DNA from: Xestospongia bergquistia | Taxonomy: Eukaryota > Porifera > Demospongiae > Haplosclerida > Petrosiidae | Length of the DNA stretch: 64,000 nt | Assembly (NCBI GenBank): GCA_963965975.1 | Contig: OZ014423.1 | Span: forward strand, 2,170,001 to 2,234,000 | Direction: 5' to 3' | Made by a program: the position numbers and the translations under genes | Notes under the pieces: generated by a model | What the model was told of the DNA's origin: nothing | Databases searched by the model: none | The model's input: the letters and a program-made list of their open reading frames with translations, nothing else | Shown here: piece after piece, positions 51,819 to 63,333 of the stretch | Position numbering within the stretch: the first letter of the stretch is position 1 | Layout: every line of letters begins with the position of its first letter

Positions 51819-53240
51819 ATGGCAGGAGGAGAACAAGTAGCTCTTTCTGGCTGGAGAGTTTATTTTAATGCTTTTACAACAACCGGAAGGAGAAACGTAT
51901 GTACATAACATACTATTTTTGTGGCTAGGAGTTCATGAGTATCATGAAACAATACTTATGAGCTCCTGGTGTGACTATAGATAAGGGAAGAGGGAAGGGT
52001 TGGAAACGGATGTCGACTGAGGAAAATGTCTACATATTAGATTATGGATAATATAATGCTAATGGAAGTGTATTGCAAAATATACAAAAAATAGTAGCAC
52101 TCAAAATGTATTATCATATTCTAATAGTGTCATTAGTGAGTGAACAGACTATAGCAGCAGTTATCTGGTGGTACTCCTTTATACCATGGTACAACTCCTT
52201 TAAAAGTTACACTATAAAGGTTAAACTAATAGTTCATCAATGACATTGTCAGCTGGGACATTTCTTTCTCTACTGAATTTAGTAATACACAATGTAATTA
52301 TATTGAAAAGTTTGGCAACAGTTTATTGTTATAGTAGCATTTGACAAACAGTTCAAAGGGAATCATACACGCCAGAATTTGCGGCATTTCCCATTCAAAT
52401 ATATACAAGTTATTCAGTTGTTTTTGGGACAAATGGCACTCAATAGCTGTCGATCATTATCTACAATGTCCAAGGTTTAATATTTAGATTTTAAAGTGAT
52501 ACTACTAATTTCTTAAGGTATTCAATTTAGGGTTTCATTTAAGAAGAGTTTCAAGGAGGGGGGGAGGCATTTAACTTTGGAGTAGACAACCTACCATCTA
52601 GTACATATATGTATAGCATCTATCAAAATATAACAATGAGATTAACTTGTTAGAATTTTCTGGTAAAGACCTTGAAAGTATTGTTGATGTTTGGAAGAGA
52701 AATCCAAATTAATTGCTATCTGACTTTGTTTTTGCTTTTGTTTACGTGTAATGTATAGCCTCATATATATATACTGATCATTTTACATTTACATAAAGTT
52801 GAAATAATAGATTTGTCAAGGGGGGCCAAAACCTAAATGAAAACCTGTAATTTCTGTTGAAATCAGTGTATATATCATATGACGTGTCTCTGTTTGTTTA
52901 ATCTACTCAGCAAAAAGGCTTTGATGGTATAATTTTCACATTATCTATTAAATTCATTAGTATAAGTTATAGACATTTAATTCCATGATAACTTTGATAG
53001 TAGTGATCAAAGTCTTAAAGAATCCCATGAAGTCCACTATAAAACTATCAAAGCACTACATTTAGCTGAACAAGCAAACTATAGTTAATCATCAGTAACA
53101 AGCTGATCTAATTGATACAACTATTATCTCTATCCTAGATTGTCATAGCAACCTATACATCTCTATTTGGCACAATCTGGCTTTATAAAAGGATGAAAAG
53201 AAGGCGTGCCCTTAAAGAAGCAGCCACACCCACTTCATAA
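51819..53240 (+). CDS. ATP5MK: ATP5MK (DAPIT/USMG5), ATP synthase membrane subunit k
   Basis: Two exons, 51819-51896 and 53139-53240, joined in phase 0 to 59 aa (human 58). The protein is a small single-span component of the membrane part of mitochondrial F-type ATP synthase that helps link synthase dimers. The sequence follows the family: LSGWRVYFNAFTTTGRRN (human pattern FTGIKKYFNSYTLTGRMN), then IVIATYTSLFGTIWLY as the membrane helix (about 27-43) and a basic tail (KRMKRRR). The frame is too short to stand out without splicing. The 1.24-kb intron holds one dispersed-repeat copy. Confidence 0.9.
52143..52204 (+). repeat. dispersed repeat, copy 2
   Basis: Partner of 37411-37467 in the same orientation. 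It shares CAGCAGTTATCTGGTGGTAC-type sequence, then TTTATACCATGGTACAA and TCCTTTAAA. It lies in the ATP5MK intron. Confidence 0.6.
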
Positions 53241-54569
53241 CTGACTTGTTAGTATCATAGTGTTATTATAGTATTGATTGACCATACATATAAAAACTAG
53301 TTATTAGAATTCTCTTACAATATAATACCAAATATGGTGGTTATTGAAAAATGAACTGTTACGAAATCAGCTATTGTTATATATGAAAATGTTAAGATAA
53401 ACTATGATCTTGTGATCTTGTGACTATTGTTTTCATTAGTAGAAATGTAATATACTGTAGATATTTCTCAATATTTAACATCCTAAATCATCCCTGGGGA
53501 CTTTCATAATTAAAGTAAAGGAGGACACATAATGTACTGAGCTATAATTGTATTCATCAGATCTTTCCCCATTAAGTAGCTTTTATCATTCTTGAGGTTT
53601 AATTACATTAGAAATTTGTATGACGTAACATGTAGTACATACTTGTAACATGCATACGTTAATAATTAAAGATGTTATCACTCATTATATACTTATATAG
53701 TACTTTTATACACACTTCTATTATCATATTGTTTTTGATGTATGAGTGGATCAAGTATGACCTAATAAAGTAATATATTATGTCATCCAAAGCACAACAT
53801 TAACACAAAACATTTATTGTCATGTGCATACCTTATACAACTGTATGGATGTGCTTATAATATGTTTAGTAAAACAGCTGCCAAAAGTATTACAAAACAA
53901 ATGAGATTAACCAGTATCATTACAGGAAGTTACCATTGGTACTTCTGGCAGTTGTATGATATTTGACTTCGCTATACAACAACATTGCTTGCACTACCTG
54001 TTCTATATTTGACCATAATATACCTACTATGAAGAATGGTGTACATCTATTAATAGAATTAGTACAAGTTTAGTAGGTTCTTGCTCTACATCTCTGCCAA
54101 CTGATCCAACAGCACAGCAAGTAATAATAAACTGATATTGTAATTGTTATTATTACATTGTTAATATTTTGTCTAATTATGGTCATTTAATTTCTCTGGA
54201 GTCTGGACATAAATGGAAATGTGATGATAGTTGTATGATTTCTTATATTATATTATAACAGAGTCTCTTATGGACATAAATGGAAATGTCACGGTATATA
54301 GTTGTAACTAAGTATGTAGTAAAGTTATAACAGATAATATGTAAGAGAGACAGAATGTCTGAGCATATGGTATTATTATATGTATGTGTGTGTGTGATGA
54401 GTAGAGAGACAATTATACAAAATATAAGAACTAAGAAACCAAATCATATTGAGCTATATTATAAATGGAAAATCAGCAAATTAAAAGCCAGTACCAAGTC
54501 AAATATATGTAATTTATAAACACACAAATGTAAGCATACAGAAAGAGAGAGAGAATACAGAACCTGCTG
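53241..54569. other. intergenic, no gene seen
   Basis: Between the 3' ends of ATP5MK (plus) and the first coiled-coil gene (minus). AT-rich; two short near-identical phrases (GGACATAAATGGAAATGT) occur at about 54207 and 54275. No supported coding or RNA feature. Confidence 0.5.
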
Positions 54570-55329
54570 TCATGAGCTAATGTTGTGAGCAGGTGTAGCA
54601 ACTGGACTACCACTGGGAGTAATATACTCATCATCATCCTCTATATCACTGTACATACTGTATCTCTCAGTTAACATAGATTCTGGACGAGATGAATACC
54701 CAGAACTTGTTGTCATAAAACTGAAACGATTTGGATCCATTTCATCAATAGTAGCCAGTTGTTTTGGTGTTCGAGATCGAAGTTGTACTGTTGTTAGTTG
54801 TCTAGATAGCTCATTAATCATTTCATCTTGGACTTTAATATAAATATCTTGAGCTTCAAGATGCTTTTCTTTTGCTCTGAGAAGTTGCTCTCGTGCACTT
54901 TCTTTCTTACGTTGTAGTACACTGAATGATCTATTCTCTATTAGACATGGATATTTTCTGGTAATAGCTTTAGGATTCTCTTGGAGAGTAAGAGGTTCCA
55001 AATGACTTTTTCTCTTTGTCTCATAAATAGCTACCAATTGTTGTACTCCTGGTCTTCCTTGTTCCTGAATACAAGTGGTACGTTCTTCATGTGTGAATTC
55101 TTGAGGTGTTGTAAGATTCTAGTTTTAAAATGAGAAGAGGTACCTTTATAAGTCTATACCTAGCAATCTCAAATACATTTGTGTTTAGAGGTCAGGAACT
55201 TTAAAAATCATAATTATATTAATATTATAATTCTACTTGTCATCTATACAGCTTAACATAATTACTTACTGTTGCTGGATCATTATGTCTCTCATCAGAG
55301 TTAGAAAACACTGGCAATGAAGAAGCCAT
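54570..55329 (-). CDS. small coiled-coil protein A (202 aa), unknown
   Basis: Two exons, 55329-55270 and 55118-54570, joined in phase 0. I do not recognise the family. After a disordered N-terminus (MASSLPVFSNSDERHND) there is a charged helix with heptad character at about 91-132 (KKESAREQLLRAKEKHLEAQ, DIYIKVQDEMINELSRQL). A serine-rich, acidic tail follows with SSGYSS (158-163) and EDDDEYITPSGSPVATP. No membrane segment. It lies just downstream of coiled-coil gene B on the same strand, and a broken copy of its 3' end lies beyond gene B at 58.2 kb, so this locus has undergone local duplication. Confidence 0.75.
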
Positions 55330-56097
55330 TTCACTTGAATTCACTTTAGACAAGAACTACTTTGACGTCTGTTTTTAATAGCAAACGGTTTTACAAATTC
55401 GTTTTTAATACAACCACCAGGATGCTCAGACAGGAAGCTTGACTTAGTTTTGGCAGCCTTGTTACGTAACCTTAATACCATAATAACTAATAACTTAATT
55501 ATAAGGAGAAGTAGGTTTTACTATGTTGGGTATTGTACTGATTAGTCACCCACAGAACTGTAAAGAACTTGAATATCTTCTTTGCATATATACTCAACTT
55601 GTGGGCAGACTGGATCAATAATAGCCATATTTGGAAGATCCTAATACAATTCTTATCCTGCTAAAAGTTTCCATTTTACCATAATTGCCCATATAGACAT
55701 TTATGTCCTAACTATACCACATATGACTTGATGATGTCATGCATCATGTCTGAGACAATAAGTCTCATCACAATGCCTTAAAGTTGGCAAGTTGCCAATA
55801 ATGTATGATGTCCTATAAATCATGAATAGATACATCACGTATATCTTCTGTTGAATTCATTGGGTTTATCCTTCTTAACAGGTCATTATTAATTATATTA
55901 GTTGCATGTAAATGATACACAGGAAATAGGATAGATTCTTTTGATTTAAGAAATAGCGTCAATCTTTGAAATAACTCTACTAACAATAACTTAACAATTG
56001 CTAACAAAAACAATATATTATAGTATAAAAATTTAGCATAATAACTAGTATGATAATTTTGTCTATTTTACATGTTAAATAACACATATAAAAAAAT
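55330..56097. other. spacer between coiled-coil genes A and B
   Basis: About 770 bp of AT-rich sequence. It must hold the 3' UTR of gene B and the promoter of gene A. I see no further gene or repeat in it. Confidence 0.45.
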
Positions 56098-57289
56098 TCA
56101 AGAGTCAATAGTAGCTTCTGATATTGACTTCATTGGGACAAAGCTATCGCAACCTTGATTAGTATCAAGTTGAGATGAGCTGGTCTCTCGACTTGTCGCT
56201 AATGAATTAAAACCAGAATCAGTTATAGGGAAAGATGAAATAGAACATTCATCTTGAAACTGAAGTTGTAGGCTTTCAGTACTTGTTATACTAACACCAC
56301 TGTCTAATCTTGGACGATTGACTGCCTGCTGCTCATATGATCGTGTCAGAGAGATATTGTGATGTGCCTCTTTGAGTGATTGTTTTAACTCCTCGTGAGA
56401 TGGTTCTCGAAATGCTTCAATGGATTCTTCAAGTGATAATCCAGTTCTGGATCGTCTTCGAGCATTCCTCTCGTCCATTTGCATCTTTGATATTAAATCT
56501 TCAAACCTTTCATCTAAAGTATCTATTCTTTCTCTGTGCTGAGCTTGAGTAACTCTTAGAGTTTCAAGATTCTCTTTAACAGAGATTAGATGCTTATTGT
56601 CAGCTTTATGTTTCATGTCTGCCTCAAGTTTATTCATTCTTTTCTCATAAGCAGCTAGTTCACTTTGATTTTGTTGGAGCACAATGTCATGTCTTGACTG
56701 AGTCTCTTGTACTTCTTGAAAACTAATTTTAGTTTTGACAGAAGTGACTACATCTTGAACAACCAACTTTGAAATGGTGTGGTAATAAGCAACTCTTTCT
56801 TGCTCAATATCTTGGACCATTTTCTGGTAACTGGTATTTAAACATTGTATTTCCTTTTGGGCCTCCTCAAGCTCTGTCTTGATTTCAAGCAGTTGCTTAG
56901 TTTCAGGTGTTGGGGACAAAATATTTTTGTTAGTAAGTATACTATCAACATGTATATGTGCTCTGTCAACATGTTCACTTGCTTTATTTGGCATCCAGTT
57001 TTTAAGTGATGGTGCTGAAACTACTGGTTCAGCTGTTCTGTCCTAAATAAAACAAACATCAGAATTTTATACTTCATGTGGTCCCTATCTATTATATTGA
57101 ATACAATATAAATTTAAGGACATATAAAGTAAATTATATAAGAATTACTGAACTAGTGTTATCATCAATAATAGCATCATTGCTGATATCATTAAAGTAT
57201 TCTATAATAGTAACATTTACCAAATTAACAGGTTGTTCACTAGTACACCAAATTACTTCTGTATGAGATTCCAACTCTGTACCAGCCAT
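56098..57289 (-). CDS. coiled-coil protein B (325 aa), unknown
   Basis: Two exons, 57289-57257 (MAGTELESHTE) and 57042-56098, phase 0. Most of residues 59-207 is a long coiled coil with regular leucine/hydrophobic heptads (LLEIKTELEEAQKEIQCLN, KLEADMKHKADNKHLISVKE). A basic RNARRRSRTG patch follows at about 204-212. The C-terminal 90 residues are serine-rich and disordered, with LDSGVS near 257-262 and TDSGFNS at 285-291; the latter fits the DSGxxS phosphodegron pattern read by beta-TrCP. Gene layout (tiny first exon, one long exon, coiled coil plus Ser-rich tail) resembles gene A next door, but I see no clear sequence alignment between them. No named ortholog recognised. Confidence 0.75.
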
Positions 57290-59087
57290 CCTAATATGGA
57301 AGATTACAAATGAATCTAGTTAACCTTGTGTGATCTCATATAATAACACAATGGAAATGAATACACTATATATTTCCTAACAACAAACAACAATTCTTAC
57401 TTTAATAATATACTTTTTTTAGCAAGAAATGAAAAGTTACGCTTGAAAGATTGAATTCTATGCTATGACAATTTTGAATGTAAGCCTTCTGCCATAATAT
57501 ATACTGATATATATATACTGTTCACAGAATGCAATGAGACCTCTTATTATAATTAAAGACCATTCTTTGTTCAAAGCGCTACTTGTTCTATACTAATGCT
57601 TTATTTTGTTTTAACCTTGTAGTGATGACCTCTATACAGAAATACAAGTTTTGTCCATGTATGTAGTGCATATCTAATTCTACAGTTTTATTTCTTAAAT
57701 ATAATTATATATGAGAATGACTTTTTTTATATTCCAATGCCACAAAGTATTTTTGATCTGGATAACATAGTTTGCTTACTTTCCAAGTCTTGTGTTCTGT
57801 TGCAGTAAGTCACTGTTCAGTAGACTATGTTATCCTCCCTTCTGAAATAAGCTCCACCCTCACTGCACCCTGACCTCTGTAGAGTAACAAAGTTTAACGT
57901 GAACGATAAAATTTAAGGTTGAGGTATTAACAAAACACTCGCATGAAGATTAGAAGAGCTAGATTATAACAAGGACATGTAGCAAAGTTTTTTGATGGCA
58001 CATATAACAGAGACAGATCATCTAGTATATGGTATACGCATTATATATAATATATATTATAGTACTAATAGTGTTAATTTGTAATAATTATATTGATGTT
58101 GTATTGGGACTGCTACATAGTACATGAAAGTGTCAACAATACAAAATCAATTAAAATATAATAATGCATATACCAGTAAGATAATTATTTAATGCAAAAA
58201 TTGTTACATGAAACAAAACCAAACCTGGTGTCATAGAACATCATTAACTATTGTTGTGAGTGGGTGTGGCAACTGGAGTATCATTGGGTATAGTGTACTC
58301 ATCACTGTCCTCTATAGTATCTCTCACTCTCACTTAGGACAAATTGGTTTTATTACAGTAAACCACACCTAAACAATTGATCAATCAAATTAGTTTAACT
58401 AAAACTAATAGTCACATATCAACATTTTGGCGTATGCTTGTACTACCATGTAATTTCTTTTGTATACATTAACATTTTCAACATATAGATATTTTGACAT
58501 ATTGACATTGTGGTACTTGGAACTGAAATTATAAGAATGAGCACATAACTTTATATGATGTTACATATATTATACTTTTATTGATTGCACTTTTCCAAAC
58601 ATGGTCAACTGGAATTGCTTACTTTTTCATAACAATGACTAATATGTGATGTGTTGGGTGTGGCTCAGAACCAAATTCACCCTAGTGTGCAAGATGTGAT
58701 TTCCAATTGTTCCTTAAAATTGTCACCAAGAAATAAAAGTCATATCTTTCCTGCTTCTACTGTACCAGTTTGCTAGAATATTGGTAGTCCAGCATAAGTC
58801 TATCTACAACTTTGTGATATATGGATAATGTTTAGAAGTATGGCCACACATACTTTAAGTATATTGCTTACAATATTACCTAAACAATATAAATAAAACA
58901 ATTTGTTTAAAAAACATAGTTGTCAGTGCTATATGCTTGCATTTTTGATATGTTCTCTATACATAAAGCATTTATGTTGAATCGTGATTGCCTATTTAAA
59001 TTACAACTAATCAAGGTTAAGATATATAATATTACATGAATAGTTCTCTATAGTTGCTGCTTACATATACAGAATAGATATACTCGA
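57290..59087. other. intergenic between gene B and the CARD-ankyrin gene
   Basis: Divergent spacer of about 1.8 kb. It holds the gene A-like pseudogene fragment at 58223-58335 and a short palindromic TATATAATATATATTATA near 58044. Otherwise AT-rich and featureless to my reading. Confidence 0.5.
58223..58335 (-). pseudogene. broken copy of the 3' end of coiled-coil gene A
   Basis: The minus strand reproduces the end of gene A, including DEYxxP, the PVATPxHN segment and the following sequence past the stop (ACCTGSTGTCAT on the plus strand), at about 75-80% nucleotide identity. Relative to gene A it lacks about 14 bases in the RYSMYS region, which shifts the frame, and nothing upstream of it matches the rest of gene A. 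It is a truncated duplicate, on the same strand as gene A. Confidence 0.7.
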
Positions 59088-62000
59088 ATGTCTTTTACTA
59101 ATTTTGTACAGTTGGACATTAATGGGACTCGTATACCAAAGCTTTTCTTTCCGCAATTTACTGCAAATTTCCGTTTATTATTGGATCAAAAATCCCCCAA
59201 ATCCCTAAAGTGTTGTTTCCTGACTATTGTTATGGCTGCGCTTACATTTGGAATAGAGCTTTTAGAGAAATATTCAACTAAATTATACGATACCTTAATA
59301 TTCGATGATGATGTTTTGCACTCTCTTATCGGTAAATTTAACAGAAAGGAGGTTATTGGTGATGAAGAAACTAAGTCTCTACTACGTTTGGCTGAGCAAG
59401 AGCCACTAAAAGGTGCTACTAAGCTTTTGCAGGAATTAAAAATTGCTGTAAAGAGCTCGAGAGAAAAGTTTGCAATAATTTCTAAAACATTTAATGGCGA
59501 GAAAGCCTTACAACCAATTGCTAAAGGAATAAAAAAGTGTTTGGTATGTTAAGTTAATTATTTGTTATTAATTAATTTATGTTAATAGAACAAAAAAGTA
59601 TCAGCTGCTATTACTGAAAATGGATGTATCAATGAAATATTAGAAATGGTTAAAAGTGGAGCAGACCCAAATTCTATTAGTGTAAATATATTAATCATTG
59701 TGTGGTTTATATGTTAATACTAGTACTGAATGGGAGTCATACTTTAAGGTGACATATTGAGTTATAAAGTCATTTTGTAGTCAATATCAGCAGACATTGA
59801 CCAGATTTTTTCTTCTTGGATCACCAGTCAATAGGTTTCTTTTGACCTAGCTGTGTAACTGACTTTATAAACAGCTAAATAACTTTATATATAGAGCCTC
59901 TAAGTCTAATACTCTCAAGCAAACACTTATTTCTTCAGTAGATGATAAATTATGACTGTTATTGTACATGGTGCAATACATTGACCTAAATTATGTGATG
60001 TGGTTGGTTAATTACACTTAATTAAGAACATTCTGATTACACTATTGATTGCATTTCATTTCAATAATGTTTATGTATTCCATAATTGGAAATTAATAAT
60101 TATTATAGTAATCATTAAACTTTGCAAGAATTTAGGATTAAAGTATGGCACTGTTCATTATTGCTAGCAATTTCACCCACTTCATGTGTCAAATTTGAAG
60201 TATTTATATTAAATGTTGTTATATATTTAAACAGTCTGGAAAAGGTGCACTCCATTATGCTGCAGAGAATGGTCATTGTAGCAGTGTTCAGATATTATTA
60301 GATCTTGGAGCTGAAGTTGATACTAAAGACAAGGTTCATCATTTTTTATTGAAAATAACTTGATTATTGTCTATATTTAGAATGGCAGAACTTCACTTCA
60401 TTATGCTGTTGATCGTGGTCACAATGATGTTATTATAGTATTGTTAGAGTATAAGGCTAATGTAAATATTACTGATATTGTAAGTTCACTCCCTCACATT
60501 AAATTTTATGTTACTTTGAATTATAGGATGATATGACTGTTCTTCATATTGCTGCATACAATAATGATGTTGATGTTATTGAAACCATTTTAAGGCAAAG
60601 AGTTGATATGAATATTACACTAGCAAACAAAGTTAGCATACTATTACATGTCAATCAATAATTTGTAATCAATAGCATGGAAAAACAGCTTTACACATAG
60701 CTGCTACTAGAGGAAATTTGCAAGCTGTTGAAAAGTTGGTTTCATTCAATTCGAGATGTGTTAATATAGTTAATAAGGTGGTAAGTAGATATTTGTTATC
60801 TAATGATGATATAGATATTTCAGAATGGTAAAACTGCTTTGCACGATGCTTCAAAGATTGGTAATAATGACATTGTTAAAACATTAAGTCGCTGTGAATT
60901 TGCAAACATTAATTTAAGAAATGAGGTAGGATTAAGCAAAAATGGATAATATCATGTTTATACCTTGCTATAGAAAGGGAGAACTACTCTACATTATGCT
61001 GCTGCTAATGGTCATAGTGATGTTGTTCAGATCCTTTTAACTCACGGAATAGACACAGAGATCAAAGATGAAGTAATCAGTCTTGCAACTTTACTGTAAC
61101 CAATTTCTCTTATATAGACTGGAAAGACTGCTTTTGATTATGCTGTGAAGAAAAATCATACTGCTGTTCTTCAATTATTGTCAGATCATAAATCTCATGT
61201 AAGCATCTATATTAAAAATAAGTATATATTTAAATTTTAAGAAAGTTTTGTCAATGTTTATATTTGTTTAGACCAATCAAAAAATCCACAAAGCACTAGG
61301 AGACGAGAATATGAAAGTTGAATTATTAGATGATGAAACCAAAGAGCCAAGGGTACATGAATATAGCAACCGAATACAAAATGGGATAGAGCTGAAAGTA
61401 CAACAACTAGAGATGATAAAAATGGTTGAAGACGAGCTAGGTTATTTGAAATCACGCTGCTTTACTTTGGAAAGGGAAAAGGAAGATCTTACAAAGCAAC
61501 TATATACACAGAGAGAAATAAGAACGAAATCATTTATGGAGATAGACAACTTAAAGAACCAAATAAAAGAAGAGCAACGAAAGTTAGAAAACAGTTATCA
61601 ACATCTAATAGAAGAGAAAGGAAAAAATAGATGTGAGTAGTTTATATGTGTGTATAATTTTATCATAACAACAGATCTTGAGGCAAGGATTCATAAATTA
61701 GAGGAAGAACATAAAATCAATATTAGTCTGACATCTAGACAAGAGCTAAATGACCTTCAAAACTCAAGACAGAGAAAAGAAGTACAAACTGACATAGTCC
61801 ATAGTAAAGGTAAATAAAGTATAGTAATACTCACTATGGTTATTTCTCTGTAGAATATGAAAGCAACATTATTTGGCGAAAACTAGCCATTGCTATTGTG
61901 TTGATTATCTTTTTATTGGAAGTTGGTGCTCTTTGGGTATATCATTCAAGTTGGAGTTGGGATGAGAGTCATTCCATCTGTAAGTCTACATTAATACCAA

Positions 62001-63333
62001 GTACTATATGATATATTATTACTTCAAATATTATCTCTGTTATAGTTTCAAATACTAATACTCCAATGATGTCATCTGTTAAAGTACAAATAGCAGATCA
62101 AAATTGTGAACAGGTGGTACAGAAGGATTTTGACATTCCTCAACAAACAATGACATCATGGCTTACAGCAGATATAACTGTTTGTATTGGTCCTTCTATA
62201 GAGCCTCACCACACAGCTAATATAAAGACATTACAACTGAAAATATGGCATAGTGTTAGATCTAAGAGTCAATCCTATTATTTATACGAGTAAGATAAAA
62301 ACAATGTTATGTGTTATGTAACACTATGGACTTATCTAGCATCTATTCAGAAACCAACACTGCACTGAAGATTATAGGAAGCTATTTACAAAGAAAGACA
62401 GCCAGTGGAAATTATGAATGGGAATTGTGGCTTTTACTACACACTGAAGACCCGTTAGAAAAAGTAAAAAATAAACTTATGTTAAACATGTTAAAAATTT
62501 TCTACAGTTGTTAGAAAACACTGGATTTAATAGGTCTGTATGGCAGAAAGAATATTCTTTTCCCATTTATTTTGAAAGCAAAATGATTACTATAGACATA
62601 AGTGGATATAAGAATATAGAATGGAAAATTAAAGAATTCAGAGGCCCCCTAAAAGTAAGCCAACAATCAGTGACTATCTAAATTTATTTTCATTTCAGCA
62701 TCATATTGATGATATACTTAGAAAGCAACTTGTATTCAGTGTATGGATACTTGTTGCATGGACAGGGAATTCAACACCAAGATCAACTATTCTTAAAGTA
62801 CCTATTATTGGGACAATACAACCAAAGGAAATATCTTTTATGTTGGACATCAAACCAGGTATATTACTGCTATTATTGATATATTATTATTCAACATGTA
62901 ACTAGATGTACCTAGTCAAAGATCTGATGTTAGTACAAATAAAGGCAATGATGGTGGTAATGGTGTTACCATGCTATTTGTGATTAATGATATTGATGCA
63001 TTTTTTTTAGGATTTATTCCTGATGATTCATCACAACTGCTCCTTCATCTTCATAGTATTTCAGAATTTATACTATTCTGTGAGCATCTTGGTCTTGGTT
63101 CAAATGAGTGTCGTAAAATTGAAAAAGAAAGATCAGGAGATTTAGGAACTCAGAAAAGTGATATGTTATGGAAATGGCGAGAGAGAGGCAGGCACACATG
63201 GAGAGACTTTATTAAGCCATTTGCACTACTAGTCAAGTGTTCTAAGGCTAATGAATTGGCTAAGAAGTATCACGTTACATTTAATAGTAATGATGAAGTT
63301 GTAAAGATGTGTCCTAAAATTAATGATGAATAA
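59088..63333 (+). CDS. CARD-like / ankyrin / coiled-coil / TM / death-like protein
   Basis: Eighteen exons: 59088-59543, 59589-59681, 60235-60333, 60381-60479, 60527-60631, 60676-60780, 60824-60925, 60974-61072, 61118-61198, 61272-61632, 61675-61809, 61854-61979, 62046-62289, 62340-62463, 62508-62654, 62699-62858, 62906-62956, 63011-63333 (969 aa; phases close). Met49 (59232) is an equally likely start because the fold begins there. Residues 50-135 look like a CARD (LLEKYSTKLYDTLIFDDDVL, EVIGDEETKSLL, KGATKLLQELK). Eight ankyrin-repeat units follow (153-413; GKxALHYAAxNGH type), then a coiled coil (about 430-575), a membrane segment (589-608, LAIAIVLIIFLLEVGALWVY), about 230 residues of unknown beta-rich sequence, and a death-like domain (about 868-955: HLGLGSNECRKIEKE, MLWKWRERGRHTWRDFIKPF). 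Probably an innate-immune or cell-death signalling protein; not a known named gene to me. Confidence 0.85.

Noticed and set aside
62351-62463. Acceptor at 62350 (TTCAG) for exon 14 of the CARD-ankyrin gene
   Set aside because: It breaks the reading frame; the acceptor at 62339 (TATCTAG) restores phase and gives a continuous protein.
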